64,000 bases of DNA. It comes from Sphaerulina vaccinii (Eukaryota; Ascomycota; Dothideomycetes; Mycosphaerellales; Mycosphaerellaceae). A model generated the notes under the pieces. The model made no database searches, was not told the DNA's origin, and saw nothing but the letters and a program-made list of their open reading frames with translations. Of this stretch, positions 54,764 to 64,000 are shown piece after piece; position 1 is the first letter of the stretch; each line of letters starts with the position of its first letter. The stretch is from assembly GCA_022570795.1 (NCBI GenBank), contig JAKUDP010000001.1, positions 1,364,001-1,428,000 of the forward strand, written 5' to 3'. A program made the translations under genes and the position numbers.

Positions 54764-55867
54764 ATGCTGTCGATCGGCTTTTACGTTTCTCTGCTCTCTG
54801 CAGCTGCGATCGCTTCTCCTCTCGTCAAGCGCGTGGCTCCGACATTTGTGTTCGATGGCGATGCGCCGTTCTCTGTCTCAGCTGATGACTTGGCCGCAGC
54901 ATTGACTTGTCCGAATGGAAATCCAACAAGCTCTTCTCCGCCCGTACTTCTCGTACATGGCACAGCAACCACTGGACAGGAATCCTGGGGCGATGGCTAT
55001 GTGCCAGCTCTCAAGTCGAATGGCTACACGGCTTGCTATATCACAATCCGTAAGTCATGCTACCTCCCAGATCCACTCCCGACAATACCGTGCTTACGCT
55101 ATTGCAGCAAATCGCTCGATGGGTGACATGCAGGTGAACGCCGAATACGTGGCCTACAACCTTCATTACCTTTCTACACTGTCTGGCGGCCTGAAGCCCG
55201 CAGTAATCGCGCATAGTCAAGGCAACCCAAATACGCAATGGGCTCTGGCATATTTCCCAAGCACACGAACTGTCACTCGGGCATTCGTTTCCCTGGCACC
55301 CGACTTCGCTGGCATCGACCTTCTTGGAAACGACTCTCTGTTCTCCGACATATGTGCAGCTGGTCTCTGCCAAGCTGCGATGTGGCAACAAGATGCCGGA
55401 AGCAACTACTACCAAGCACTCCATGCAAAGGATTTCACAGCTCTAGTACCAACAACAACCATCTGGTCAGAGTTTGACGGTGTCGTGGCACCTTTCGAAG
55501 AGAATGCTTCCTTGCCTGGAGCCACAGTCATCCGCGTGCAGGACCTTTGTCCTTTGAGACCGACTACGCATATCACAATGACTATCTCCAGTCCAGTATT
55601 CAGCCTAGCGCTGGATGCGCTCAACAATGGTGGAGTAGCTAGCTTGTCACGAGTGAGGAAGAATGTGTTCAGCATATGTCTGCGTGTCAATGCGAAGGGC
55701 ATGAACAATAACATTGCCACCGACATCGGCAAGGACATCACCGAGCTCGTGGATGGCTTTCTGTGAGTCTTCCTGTCATCCTTCTCGGTTGCTTCATGCT
55801 AACACCTTACAGTCTTGCTACGCCTCAGCTGAAAGCAGAACCAGCTCTTCTGGCATACACACAGTAG
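54764..55867 (+). CDS. Secreted lipase, Candida antarctica lipase B type
   Basis: This gene encodes a 331-residue alpha/beta-hydrolase predicted to hydrolyse ester lipids outside the cell. Exons are 54764-55049, 55108-55762 and 55813-55867, with introns of 58 nt (GTAAGT to TTGCAG) and 50 nt (GTGAGT to TTACAG). A signal peptide (MLSIGFYVSLLSAAAIAS) and a KR processing site at 22-23 are visible. VLLVHGTATTGQESW supplies the oxyanion loop. The nucleophile elbow is AHSQG with S132, which like CALB's TWSQG departs from GxSxG. Likely triad partners are D219 (SEFDGVVAP) and H250 (RPTTHITMT). The C-terminal exon is only 18 codons. Length matches the family. The natural substrate is unknown. Confidence 0.9.
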
Positions 55868-55967
55868 GACTACTTCTATACACATATATCGAGCATACGA
55901 CTTGCCATTTGCAGCACTTTCATCAACGAGCGGTCTGCTAAACAATGATAGTTGCTGATATCTGGTC

Positions 55968-56161
55968 TCATGCCTCCAAAGCCACTATGACAAACCCAAT
56001 CAAAACGAACATCACGCCAATGCCCAACTGCGCCATGTCGTTCTGCAAAAGTAGACAGACTAGGACGAGGCTTTGGTGAAGCAAAAGAATGACAAAACAA
56101 ACACTCTGGTCAGTGCTCGATGCGGAAAGGTGTCGTCGGAGGTCGCGTAGGCCTTGGACAT
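55968..56161 (-). CDS. 43-residue single-helix membrane microprotein
   Basis: Two very short exons (56105-56161, 19 codons; 55968-56042, 24 codons plus stop) join across a 62-nt intron (GTGTTT donor, T-rich tract, TTTTGCAG acceptor) at a codon boundary. The protein is a polar N-terminus (MSKAYATSDDTFPHRALTR) followed by one hydrophobic helix (LGIGVMFVLIGFVIVALEA) ending at the C-terminus. This topology fits a tail-anchored or signal-anchored subunit of a membrane complex. I cannot name it; it does not match Ost4 as I know it. The clean phase, the acceptor and the near-perfect helix argue for a gene, while the donor is weak and the evidence is only pattern-based. It lies tail-to-tail with the lipase. 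Confidence 0.5.
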
Positions 56162-57349
56162 GATCGAACCTATCAATGAGCTAGCACACCATGGTGAGTG
56201 CGACTTATGGCTCTACCACTAGACCAATGATGTTCGTTGATAAGTGGCAAAGCGATTGCACATACATACCTCACATCAAGGGATCATCTTGAACTCTGTA
56301 ACGAAGCACTGGCTACATCTGACTCCATTTAATATCTCGTAGAAATGGCTACCAACGGCCTATGATGCCTCTGCACATCCTCTCCGCATTGACTCGCGAC
56401 CCATTTTCCGAGCCATTATTGCCGATTCCTCACGGAACTCAGCTACCGGCATGCCGAATGCAAGGTTAACCAAGATTCCTAGAACATTCCTACATGCACG
56501 TACTCGTATGATGCAGTAGCTTAGTCAAGAACCAGTGCGTATCCGCGCGATGCAAGACGCTGATGACTTTCCCAAATGCTTGGTACTGGAAGTTGAGCCT
56601 ATATGCTCCGGGAAAAGTCTATGCAAGTAGACGAGCGGTGTGCCGTGACTAGTAAAAGGCTGTGCGCGGACTGGAATCTCTGTTGCTGACTTTGTGATTG
56701 ATTTTCTGACATCGATCGAGGGTTAATGGTTGGGTGATGGACCAGTGATCGTGTTCGAAAGGAGTCTGTCGTGGATTTGGAGAGTGGAGTGTGGAGTGTG
56801 GAAAGTGAGCCCGGAGCTGAGGCCGGATTGCTTACGCTTAGGGTTAGAAAGTTCAAGAGAAGCAACGATAGCGACGGCAAAATGCGTATATCAGCATATC
56901 TGATGAAACACGTCATGTTGAACCGAGTATTGAGGAATGCCTAGCAACTTTGGCGAAGTTTCATAGCGTTGTCGTTGAGGTGTACGACAAAGTCAGAATT
57001 AACCATTTTCCAGAAATATGGCTTTCTGAGGATGTTGACCAACGAAGTGGGTAGAAGCTGGTCATTCTGCTTGACTAACAACATAAATTAACAAGATGTA
57101 GATGGAGGCACATAGTTCCTCGAGTCTCAGCTGTTTCCAATAGTCGTCCGTGGCGTAGCGGTATACTCGTAAGTCGTCTTCAAGTGTAGATGCTAATTCA
57201 CTTAATACACCGACTGGAAACGGACCACGTCCGTTTTCCATTTCTCTGCATGAGGCAGAAGCTGCTATGTGGCGATTGTTTTGCTCCTGGTTTGCTCTCC
57301 ATTTCGATCATTATACAGTAGAACAACATTCCATACTTTTGTCGCTCTT
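56162..57349. other. Intergenic region with a small hairpin
   Basis: These 1.2 kb contain no convincing gene. A perfect 8-bp inverted repeat (57218-57225 and 57229-57236, loop CAC) followed by TTTT lies near the 3' end of the nuclease gene. A tRNA box-A-like TGGCGTAGCGG at 57151-57161 stands upstream of it without a box B. Confidence 0.45.
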
Positions 57350-59258
57350 CTACCTACAAACATTGAACCTATTGACACTTGGATCATGATCACTGGGCTG
57401 CGCATCCGTAGTAACCCAAGTATTGACATACACATGCTCAATACTGCTCCTCAACCTCGTAGCCAATCTAGGAGAGACAAACATATGATCAAGTGCCTGC
57501 GTATTCATATCAAAGAGATAAGTATACCTCTCCGTCTCTGGGATCCTAACAGCTTCATCCACCTCCTCAAGACCAGAAACAGAGGCGAAAGTCTTCAGAG
57601 GCTGTACAACAGTGAACTCATTGTAATCGCCAGCAGACATAATGTTGGCGTTTCGATCCAAGTCGAGGATCTGTCTGATGAAGGATCCCAGGACTTGGGC
57701 TTGTGCCTCACGCGTGGCCACACCGCCGTTAACAGGAGGACGGGCATCGCCATGGAGCGATGACGAACCGCCTTTGCTTGTCCAGTGATTGTTGAAAGTG
57801 AAGAATGTTCCACTGCTGCCATAGCCTCTTTGCTGCACAGTTTCCCACTGGGCAGCGAGAGGCTTCCTGGTTGCTCTCCAAGCGGCGTTCTGAGGATCCA
57901 CGAGACCGGGATTGTAGCGAAGAGAAGGTCCTGGTAGGACTTCGTTGGCTTGCGTAGCTGTACCAGCTGTGCCGTTGACGAGACGCACAACATCCGGCTT
58001 GTAGAAGTATGCATTCCGAATGTTACCGCCTGGTTGGCCACCATTGGTATCGTCTACAGGAGGGATGTCGACGAAGCTGTAGTTTGTTCCGGAAGAGAGA
58101 GCGTTGACTGCATCACGAAGAGTGGATAGTGTCAGGTCTGCTGAGACGACGGCATCATTGACTGGACCGTTGTTATCTTGGATCTCTTGGAGGAAGAGGA
58201 TATCTGGCGTCTTCAGGTAGTTCACAATGTGCGACGCAATGCCCTGCAGATTGTCTGAAGCTGGCTGCAAGTTCTCGACGTTATATTGACCGACTGTGAT
58301 GCCATTGCAGGAGCCGCTTGATTCGAGTCTGGTGGGCGGTGGCAGAGCTGGACTTCTGGACGAGACGACCTTGATGTTCGTGGTAGGTAGGATTCTGTAG
58401 AAGCCAAACCCCTGAGTGATGACACCAGTGATCTCCTCAAGTGAGTCGCCGAGGAGTGTAGTAGTCGGGTTTGCTGTGCCGTCTAGAGGAGTGCCAATGA
58501 GGATAGCCTCTGGGTTGGCATCACGATCAGTGATAGTGAGACCTCCTCGAAGGTTATCGCCAGTCGTGCGGTATTGGCCAGCGACCCAAGTATCTCCGAA
58601 GCGGTTTGGCCTGTTAACAGCGCGTGGTCTGCGGATAGTAACGAGCTCCCCACTCAAGCTCTCCCAGAAGTCGAGGCCATATCGGCGAGGATCCAGGGTT
58701 GGGTTGGCCACAGAGATCAAGCTCTGGTTGTTGGGCACAGCGAAGACGTCACCGTTGTCAAGGGAGGTGTAGTGCTCGGTCTGTAGGAGTCAGCGTTCTG
58801 CTACAACTTAATCTATTGGATGGGCTTCAGCTCACCGGCGGATTGAGGCCTCTCTGCCCAATGACCAGAGGCACCACAGGATTGCCAGTCGAGATCGTGG
58901 TTATGTTGCTTGGGCGATCAATCTCAGTCAGGAATATGTAGTCTCGGCTGGTCCTGAACTCCGTCACTCTGCCATTGAGGGAGACAACGTTCCCCACAGT
59001 AGCATTGGCAAGACCTTGCTGTCCACATACGTATATCGACTCGGACGTCCTGTCGTCCCTGTCTGGTGTAGTAGATCGAATCCAGAAGCCTTGAGGTCCT
59101 TTTGCAGTCACCAGTCCGCGCACTCCAGTCACATTCTGGCCATTGAAGGGTGAGATGTACTTGATGCCGTTGATCTGGGCAATTGTAGGATTGACTTGCT
59201 GAGTAGCAGCTGTTGCGCAGAGAACAGCAACAGCGCTGAGCGTGCTGAAGGAGAACAT
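57350..59258 (-). CDS. Secreted endonuclease/exonuclease/phosphatase-family protein
   Basis: This gene encodes a 617-residue extracellular protein with an EEP (DNase I-like) catalytic domain, most like the large secreted nucleases related to bacterial ExeM/NucH. Exons are 58836-59258 and 57350-58780 with a 55-nt intron (GTGAGC to CTACAG). I chose the ATG at 59258 because MFSFSTLSAVAVLCATAA is a good signal peptide; another ATG lies 11 codons upstream. The N-terminal 290 residues form an OB-fold-like region (GVRGLVTAKGPQGFWIRS). The EEP domain then shows the motif N in GQYNVENLQ (about 308), E in LFLQEIQDN (about 342), NNHWTSKGG, SAGDYNEF and the terminal SDHDP. The metal-binding residues all appear present, so it should be active on nucleic acid or phosphoester substrates. 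Confidence 0.88.
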
Positions 59259-60325
59259 GATAGAAACTGGTATGAACACGCTCTTCACCACCTTCTACGA
59301 ATCCTACGTGCTGTCTTCATATATACTGAGCTCTAGACTCTCTCCGTCGAGCCAAGTCTCGAGCCAAGTCGGTTGTCCTCCATCTTGTCATTTGAATGGC
59401 CGCCTCTTTCACTGTGGCTCGACGATCGCATCTTGGCTCTTCTGCGTGCCTTGCGCGTGTTGCAGGAACTCGATATCGTGCATGTCTTGGCCGGCTGCTT
59501 ATGGCCTCGTGGTTGATAAGGTACATGTGGTTGGTTGGCGGAGACGCAGGAGCGACATCTTCAGCCGCGTGCGAAAGCTTGGTGATGAGGCGAGATGCGA
59601 GTACATCTCTCGAGAAGCGTGGTGGAAGGCAAGGAGGCGATGGCGAGCAGGCAGTTTCGTGATGGATATGGATGTCGTCGTCGCGTTCAACGTGTTCTCG
59701 TCAATACCGCCTCGAACAGCAGAACGGCGTGATTTTGGTCGTGATGAAGTCGGTGATATCCTTCTCCAACCGCCAGTCTCGATGAAGAGACCAGCGAAGT
59801 GATGAAAGAGAGTGTCTTCTTTGATGAAGACAGGTAGCCAGCAAAAATTCCCCCGACCTGGCCCCCGAAGGAGACAGGATTCAGTTGTGGTCCGCGCTGT
59901 GCAATGCAGCCACGTCTGAATGGTTCTAGCATTCGTGAGCGCCAGAAACCCCAAGAAGGTACTATAAGCTGTTAGCAAAAGGTGAAATGCAGGGACGGGT
60001 TTGTAGGGAGACTTGCAGTATGAGAAGAGAAGATCGTTGGAAACGCAAGAGTGGAATTGTCTTGAGCAGCGAGCGAGCCAAGCCGCGCTAGTGGGATGAG
60101 CCGCATCCGAAAGCGACATCGGCAAAGTCCAGCAGTGAGTGGAGGAAACAATACAAGAGCTGCTCACACATATTCGCAAGAGCAGCCGCGAAGAAAGCGC
60201 AACGCAGAGTAGGTCCAGCTGCGAGAAGAGTAGGAGTCCCCAGCTCATTAGAGGTGGGCGAACTGTCCACTCATAGCACGCCCACAACACCACCAAACAG
60301 ACAACACCACCATAACAGAAAGAAG
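59259..60325. promoter_or_regulatory. Divergent intergenic region
   Basis: This 1.07-kb region lies between the divergent nuclease and Apc15-like genes. A long minus-strand frame of 280 codons (59499-60341) crosses it but is Ser/Cys/Leu-rich without motifs and overlaps the Apc15 start, so I treat it as chance. No repeat is seen. Confidence 0.45.
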
Positions 60326-61303
60326 ATGTTCGCGCTCCCACTCATCCCTCCCCACGAGGAGCAACCCTCCTTCCTCCGCACAGAATACCGTCCCCGCGCA
60401 GAATCTCCACCTCCACCGGCGGGTCAAAATCAACAGCAAACTCACCGCGAACGCCAAAGACGCGATGATGAGCGGAAAAAGCACCACAAGCAAAGTCCCC
60501 TCGCCTTACTCGCCGCAGACGAAAATGCAATCGAACAGCGTAAAAATGCAGTCCGGATGTTTGGCTCAACATGGATTCGACCTCCTGGAGTCGCAAAGAC
60601 TTATCAAGCTATGAAAGAAGAAGAGGCTGAAAGGGCCGAGCAGGATGAGATGGAAAGACAGGAGAGGAATGTTGCGGATATGCAGGCAAGGCAACAACAA
60701 GCTGAGTTAGAGGAACAACGCGCTGAGGCGGAGGAGGAAGCCGAGGAGGAGAGGGACTTGGATGATGAGATCCCTGATGCTGATGCTGAGGCGAGTACTG
60801 TGGACGCTTCTGTCACTTTCAACGAGGATAGTATGGTGGAGGGCAGTCACCTCGAAGCGGCAGAAGAACAGTATGCTGTTATGGAAGAGGCGGAATTGAC
60901 TGGTGCTGCGCAGGATGAAGAGGATTTGGGTATGGAGATGGAGAGGGATTTGGATGATTCTGTGCCCGAGGCGGGAAGTTATCAGCATACCGATACTGAG
61001 CTCGAGGAGAGCGACTCATCGGACTCTGGAGAGATCGAAGTCATGTCTACACGGCCGAGGTCGAGTACGCCTGGAAGTCAACAGCGAGAGAGGTGGGGCG
61101 CTGGAATGGGATTGCAGGAGAGAATGAGAGCGCAGGTTTCTGCTGCGGACTCGCTACCGCGCAGTCCTGGAAGTTTGAATCTGTCGAGCTCGATATTGGA
61201 CAGTTCTGTCTTGGCTGGTAGCAGCCCTGTTGTGCAGCGGTCGAATAATGGTGGGAGGCAGAGACCACCACGTGGCAGAGGAGGGAGAAGTCGGTACAGT
61301 TGA
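60326..61303 (+). CDS. Anaphase-promoting complex subunit Apc15/Mnd2-like
   Basis: This single-exon gene encodes a 325-residue acidic protein with the features of fungal Apc15/Mnd2, a small subunit that controls checkpoint-complex turnover and Cdc20 ubiquitylation in the APC/C ubiquitin ligase. I chose the ATG at 60326 (MFALPLIPPHEE), the usual family start; the frame is open 24 codons upstream. The signature segment is SPLALLAADENAIEQRK followed by FGSTWIRPPGVAKT. A Glu/Gln-rich predicted coiled coil follows (about 95-145). The conserved tail region has DLDDEIPDAD, VTFNEDSMVEGS and MERDLDDSVPEAGSYQHTD, and the protein ends in a Ser- and RGG-rich stretch. The name rests on remembered family signatures. 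Confidence 0.8.
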   Translation: MFALPLIPPHEEQPSFLRTEYRPRAESPPPPAGQNQQQTHRERQRRDDERKKHHKQSPLALLAADENAIEQRKNAVRMFGSTWIRPPGVAKTYQAMKEEEAERAEQDEMERQERNVADMQARQQQAELEEQRAEAEEEAEEERDLDDEIPDADAEASTVDASVTFNEDSMVEGSHLEAAEEQYAVMEEAELTGAAQDEEDLGMEMERDLDDSVPEAGSYQHTDTELEESDSSDSGEIEVMSTRPRSSTPGSQQRERWGAGMGLQERMRAQVSAADSLPRSPGSLNLSSSILDSSVLAGSSPVVQRSNNGGRQRPPRGRGGRSRYS

Positions 61304-61611
61304 AGAGTGTAAGTAAGCCTTACTGATGAACTTCTCATATGTCGACCAAGTCTGGCACGCTAGCTCATGATCAGCTTGGCAGCGCTCGGATACAACATAG
61401 TAGAGGTATTGACGAGCATAGCCTTATGAGCGACTTTGACTTCCTGGTGGAGACCTCATGGGACCATGGTACTGACGGTAAGTTTCACGTGGCTGCTAAT
61501 AAATTCGAAGAGTAGGAAGAGAGGACAAATGCGATTCTGCTCAAAAAATGCTTCAGCCATCTGCACTCACTCTTCATATACACCAACGCTCATCCGAGTC
61601 GATCAGCCAAA
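61304..61611. promoter_or_regulatory. Intergenic region before the hypothetical gene
   Basis: This 308-bp region is presumed to hold the 3' end of the Apc15-like transcript and the promoter of the next gene. No motif stands out. Confidence 0.4.
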
Positions 61612-62559
61612 ATGATGTCCCCAACACACACTCAAGCCGTCTCATACTATCGCGACCAAATCTCCGCTGATCCAAGATCAACCATACCACCAAATCGAGC
61701 TCCTGATCAACAACAAAAAATTCCTGCCAGTATCCGGAGAACGAAGTTGCCACGCCTCTACTTCGACCCCCTTACGGGCGCGTTCAAGAAGATCATTATG
61801 TCTGACAACGAAGCCCTTGAGAGATGCACATCTCACATGTCGCAAAGGCCATTTCGGAAGAAGAATGTGAGGATACCTTTTGTGCTGCAGGATGCAGGTG
61901 AGAGGTTTGGGAGGGGAGTACCTTGGTTGACTGGTCTACCTGTCCTGTTCTATGGTGGCGACGACTGGACCAGGAGAGACTCCGGAATCGCGAATGACGA
62001 CCAAGCCAACAACGACGACGATTCTGATGTCCTGACAGTTATTCACTATTCTGCGGAGAAGGAGGTGTATGAGAGGGAGCTTGATTTTGCTTTTGAGGTT
62101 CCTCAGGTGTTTAAGGCCTGCCAGGCTGCTGTGCGTTATCCATCAGAGGAGAATGTCTTTGGATGGCTGGTCGACCCTGCGAGGGCATATGATGACCAAG
62201 ACAATCCGGTCGGCGCTGATGCGGTGATGGAAGATGGTGCTTTGGTGGAAGAGAAAGAGAAGAAGAGGAGTTCGCTTCGGAGAAAGAAGAAGTGTTCGAA
62301 TCTCAATCTTCGATTCAGGAGCTCAGAGCCAATGAGTGACTTGTATCCTGTCCTGGAAAGAAGTCCAGGAATACAATCTGCCGCTGCCGGATACTGGTCA
62401 GAAGAGGCTATACACAAATGGCATTTCGGCTCTGCGTGGGCGTGTGTCGACCAAGCCACTCCGTACAGGCCTGAGGCGCTTTGTGAAACTGAAGCTGTTA
62501 CGGAGAACAGGCATGTTCGGTTCAAGGCGAGTGGATTTGGAGTTGAGAGGGTAGTCTGA
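61612..62559 (+). CDS. Hypothetical protein
   Basis: This is an intact single-exon gene for 315 residues that I do not recognise. It has no signal peptide or membrane helix. The N-terminal 60 residues are Pro/Gln/Arg-rich, followed by a folded-looking centre (RRTKLPRLYFDPLTGAF, GVPWLTGLPVLFYGGDDW, VFGWLVDPARAYDD). A short Lys-rich patch (about 215-230) could serve as a nuclear localisation signal. A second ATG follows the first directly. Its stop codon (62557-62559) is one base away from the stop of the convergent P450 gene. Confidence 0.65.
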   Translation: MMSPTHTQAVSYYRDQISADPRSTIPPNRAPDQQQKIPASIRRTKLPRLYFDPLTGAFKKIIMSDNEALERCTSHMSQRPFRKKNVRIPFVLQDAGERFGRGVPWLTGLPVLFYGGDDWTRRDSGIANDDQANNDDDSDVLTVIHYSAEKEVYERELDFAFEVPQVFKACQAAVRYPSEENVFGWLVDPARAYDDQDNPVGADAVMEDGALVEEKEKKRSSLRRKKKCSNLNLRFRSSEPMSDLYPVLERSPGIQSAAAGYWSEEAIHKWHFGSAWACVDQATPYRPEALCETEAVTENRHVRFKASGFGVERVV

Positions 62560-62560
62560 A

Positions 62561-64000
62561 TCAATGCTCTATACCTTTCACCTTAATCCGTTTACCCTTC
62601 GAATCCAGTTTCGGGCTCGGTATAAAGAAGTCGTGTGCCAGTAGCACGTCAGTGATATCCGTCTGATACAGCTCCAAGTCAAATTTGCGAAAAAGCGTGC
62701 CTGCGGCGAGGAACAATTCCATCCAGGCAAGACTATACCCTTGTCAGCATCCCAGACCGGCCACAGAGAAAGGAGAGCTTACTTAATCCCCAAACAACTC
62801 CTCGGCCCCTTTCCAAACACAACAAAATACTTCTCCAAAGGCTCACCATCCGGAGCTCTGGGAAATTCACCCAACCACCTTTCCGGCTTGAAAGCCATAG
62901 CATCAACAAAGTAACCATCATTGAGCAAAGCATCAGCGTTCGTCATTGATATAGGAGTGCCAGCTGGTATGACCCACTCTCTCCACGGTAGAGGTTGAGA
63001 AAGAACTCTCGGATTCCGAGCTGAGACTCCAACTGATAGACGTACGCCTTCTTTTAGACATCCTCGTAGATATGGTAGTGCTTCGAGCTTCGCGTAAGCG
63101 AATGCGTCAGGTGCGGAGATGTTTGGGATGGCGGTAAGGAGTTCGCTCTTTAGCTTGTGAAGGGTGGATGGAGAGGAGAGGACGTAGTAGAATGTTTGGC
63201 AGAGAGCCCAGTTTGTGGTTTCGATTCCTGCTCCGAGGAATAGTTGGGCTTCGTGGGCAAAGCGGAGGTTGGTCTTTTCTGAATCGGAGAGGGTTTCGTC
63301 GACGAGGAGAGTATGGAAAATGGTCGGGTATTCAGGCAATTTGTCGGTCTCGCCACTCTCGACTTTCGCGCGCTCGGCTGCGATGCTTAAGCCTAGGTCC
63401 TGCAAGCTGTGTCAGTTCGTGAGTTCAGCAGGCAGGGTATAAGTTGCAAACCTTGCGCAAGGCGGTTATCTTCGCCACTCCAGGATTGCGCGCGGCATTC
63501 CAACTTTGGGGTAGTCGTTTGAGTAGCTTGGATGTTACAGTCAGCATATGATATGAAGAAGCTTACTAGTAACAGTCTTACATCAGGCACCCATGGGAAT
63601 TGTAGCGTAACATGCCCAAACGCAGTATTAGCCATGAACGGTTTATGGAACGAGTCCGCAATGCCATCTGATAGTAATGACAAATGATCGTAGTCCCAGC
63701 CGAAGCTATAGTTCATCACAACATCTCCAGCGAAAGCAGTGAACGCTTCTTCAATGGTGCAGACACTACCGGTATCTTTGAACTTCTCGAGACCACGACA
63801 GAAGATGTCGAGCTTCTTCTGGACGATAGGTTCGAAGTTCAGGATTGCTTTACGTGAGAACATGTAGTTCAGTGGAGCTCTTCTCATTTTGTGCAGTGCA
63901 TGATCAGAAGTGCTAAACACGCTATCTGCATTTCCGAATCGTCCAGCCATCCATTCATACTTGGAACTCTTGTTATGCTTGACGTAGAGCGTGTCCCAGA
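62561..64000 (-). CDS. Cytochrome P450, 5' part missing
   Basis: This encodes the C-terminal two thirds of a fungal cytochrome P450 monooxygenase; the N-terminus lies beyond the right edge. Exons are 63582 to the edge, 63452-63526, 62783-63399 and 62561-62732, with introns of 55, 52 and 50 nt. The oxygen-binding I-helix is FLGAGIETTNW, the K-helix ExxR is EGVR, the meander region contains FKPERWLGE, and the haem loop is FGKGPRSCLG with the Cys ligand. The family looks like the microsomal class used in secondary metabolism and detoxification (CYP65-like pattern, from memory), but the substrate cannot be told. All catalytic landmarks are intact. Whether partner biosynthetic genes lie beyond the window is unknown. 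Confidence 0.93.

Noticed and set aside
57141..57237. Possible tRNA gene
   Set aside because: A box A match is present but there is no GGTTCRANTCC box B, and the acceptor stem would have a mismatch; kept only as a low-interest finding.
60101..60217. Small basic plus-strand ORF of 38 codons starting MSRIRKRHR
   Set aside because: There is no supporting context, and such short frames are expected by chance.
59499..60341. 280-codon minus-strand frame
   Set aside because: It overlaps the Apc15-like start on the other strand, has a chance-like Ser/Leu/Cys composition and contains no domain motif or splice context.
62561..64000. P450 as part of a secondary-metabolite cluster
   Set aside because: No polyketide synthase, peptide synthetase, terpene synthase or pathway regulator lies in the window; only sequence beyond the right edge could support this.

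Overview
The window is nuclear DNA of a filamentous ascomycete, most likely a Dothideomycete. The reasons are the many short GT-AG introns (about 45-70 nt) with CTAAC or TACTGAT branch sites, the compact gene spacing on both strands, the single-exon housekeeping genes, and the fungus-specific families present: HET-domain proteins, rhodopsin-like integral membrane proteins, a CRH-type GH16 wall transglycosylase, DUF3632-like proteins and a cytochrome P450. Exon joins were read by eye from splice motifs and reading frame; no RNA or database evidence was available.

Layout. 1-4 kb: a cut-off APC-family permease, a seven-helix rhodopsin-like protein and a GNAT acetyltransferase. 5-14 kb, conserved core: a Bud14/Tea4-like SH3 scaffold with a PP1-docking motif, the DEAD-box helicase DBP6 and the GPI-anchor enzyme GPI3/PIG-A. 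14-32 kb, accessory and decaying: a frameshifted HET gene, a 1.6-kb degenerate tandem array, a hypothetical protein, a 5'-truncated MRJP/yellow-like gene, a protein with two related F-box-like motifs, two secreted wall-type proteins (one CRH-like), a frameshifted ubiquitin-specific protease, and a second HET gene broken by three in-frame stops. 32-40 kb: a Cdt2-like WD40 protein and the giant ribosome-assembly factor RRP5, divergently transcribed from one short promoter. 41-43 kb: two tandem DUF3632-like genes, both apparently damaged. 43-49 kb: the Hsp110 chaperone (SSE1/hsp88) and two small secreted proteins. 49-55 kb: gene-poor DNA holding one 55-codon Cys-rich gene. 55-64 kb: a CALB-like secreted lipase, a 43-codon membrane microprotein, a secreted nuclease/phosphatase-fold protein, an APC/C subunit (Apc15/Mnd2), a hypothetical gene and a cut-off P450.

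Functional threads. DBP6 and RRP5 both act in early large-subunit (and, for RRP5, small-subunit) pre-rRNA processing. Cdt2 and Apc15 belong to two cell-cycle ubiquitin ligases. GPI3, the CRH enzyme and a probable GPI protein connect to the cell wall. No classical secondary-metabolite cluster, CRISPR array, intact transposon, rRNA or convincing tRNA was seen. The most unusual material is the cluster of disabled accessory genes, whose stop codons are compatible with C-to-T transitions, the 130/158-bp higher-order tandem array, and the two very small genes.
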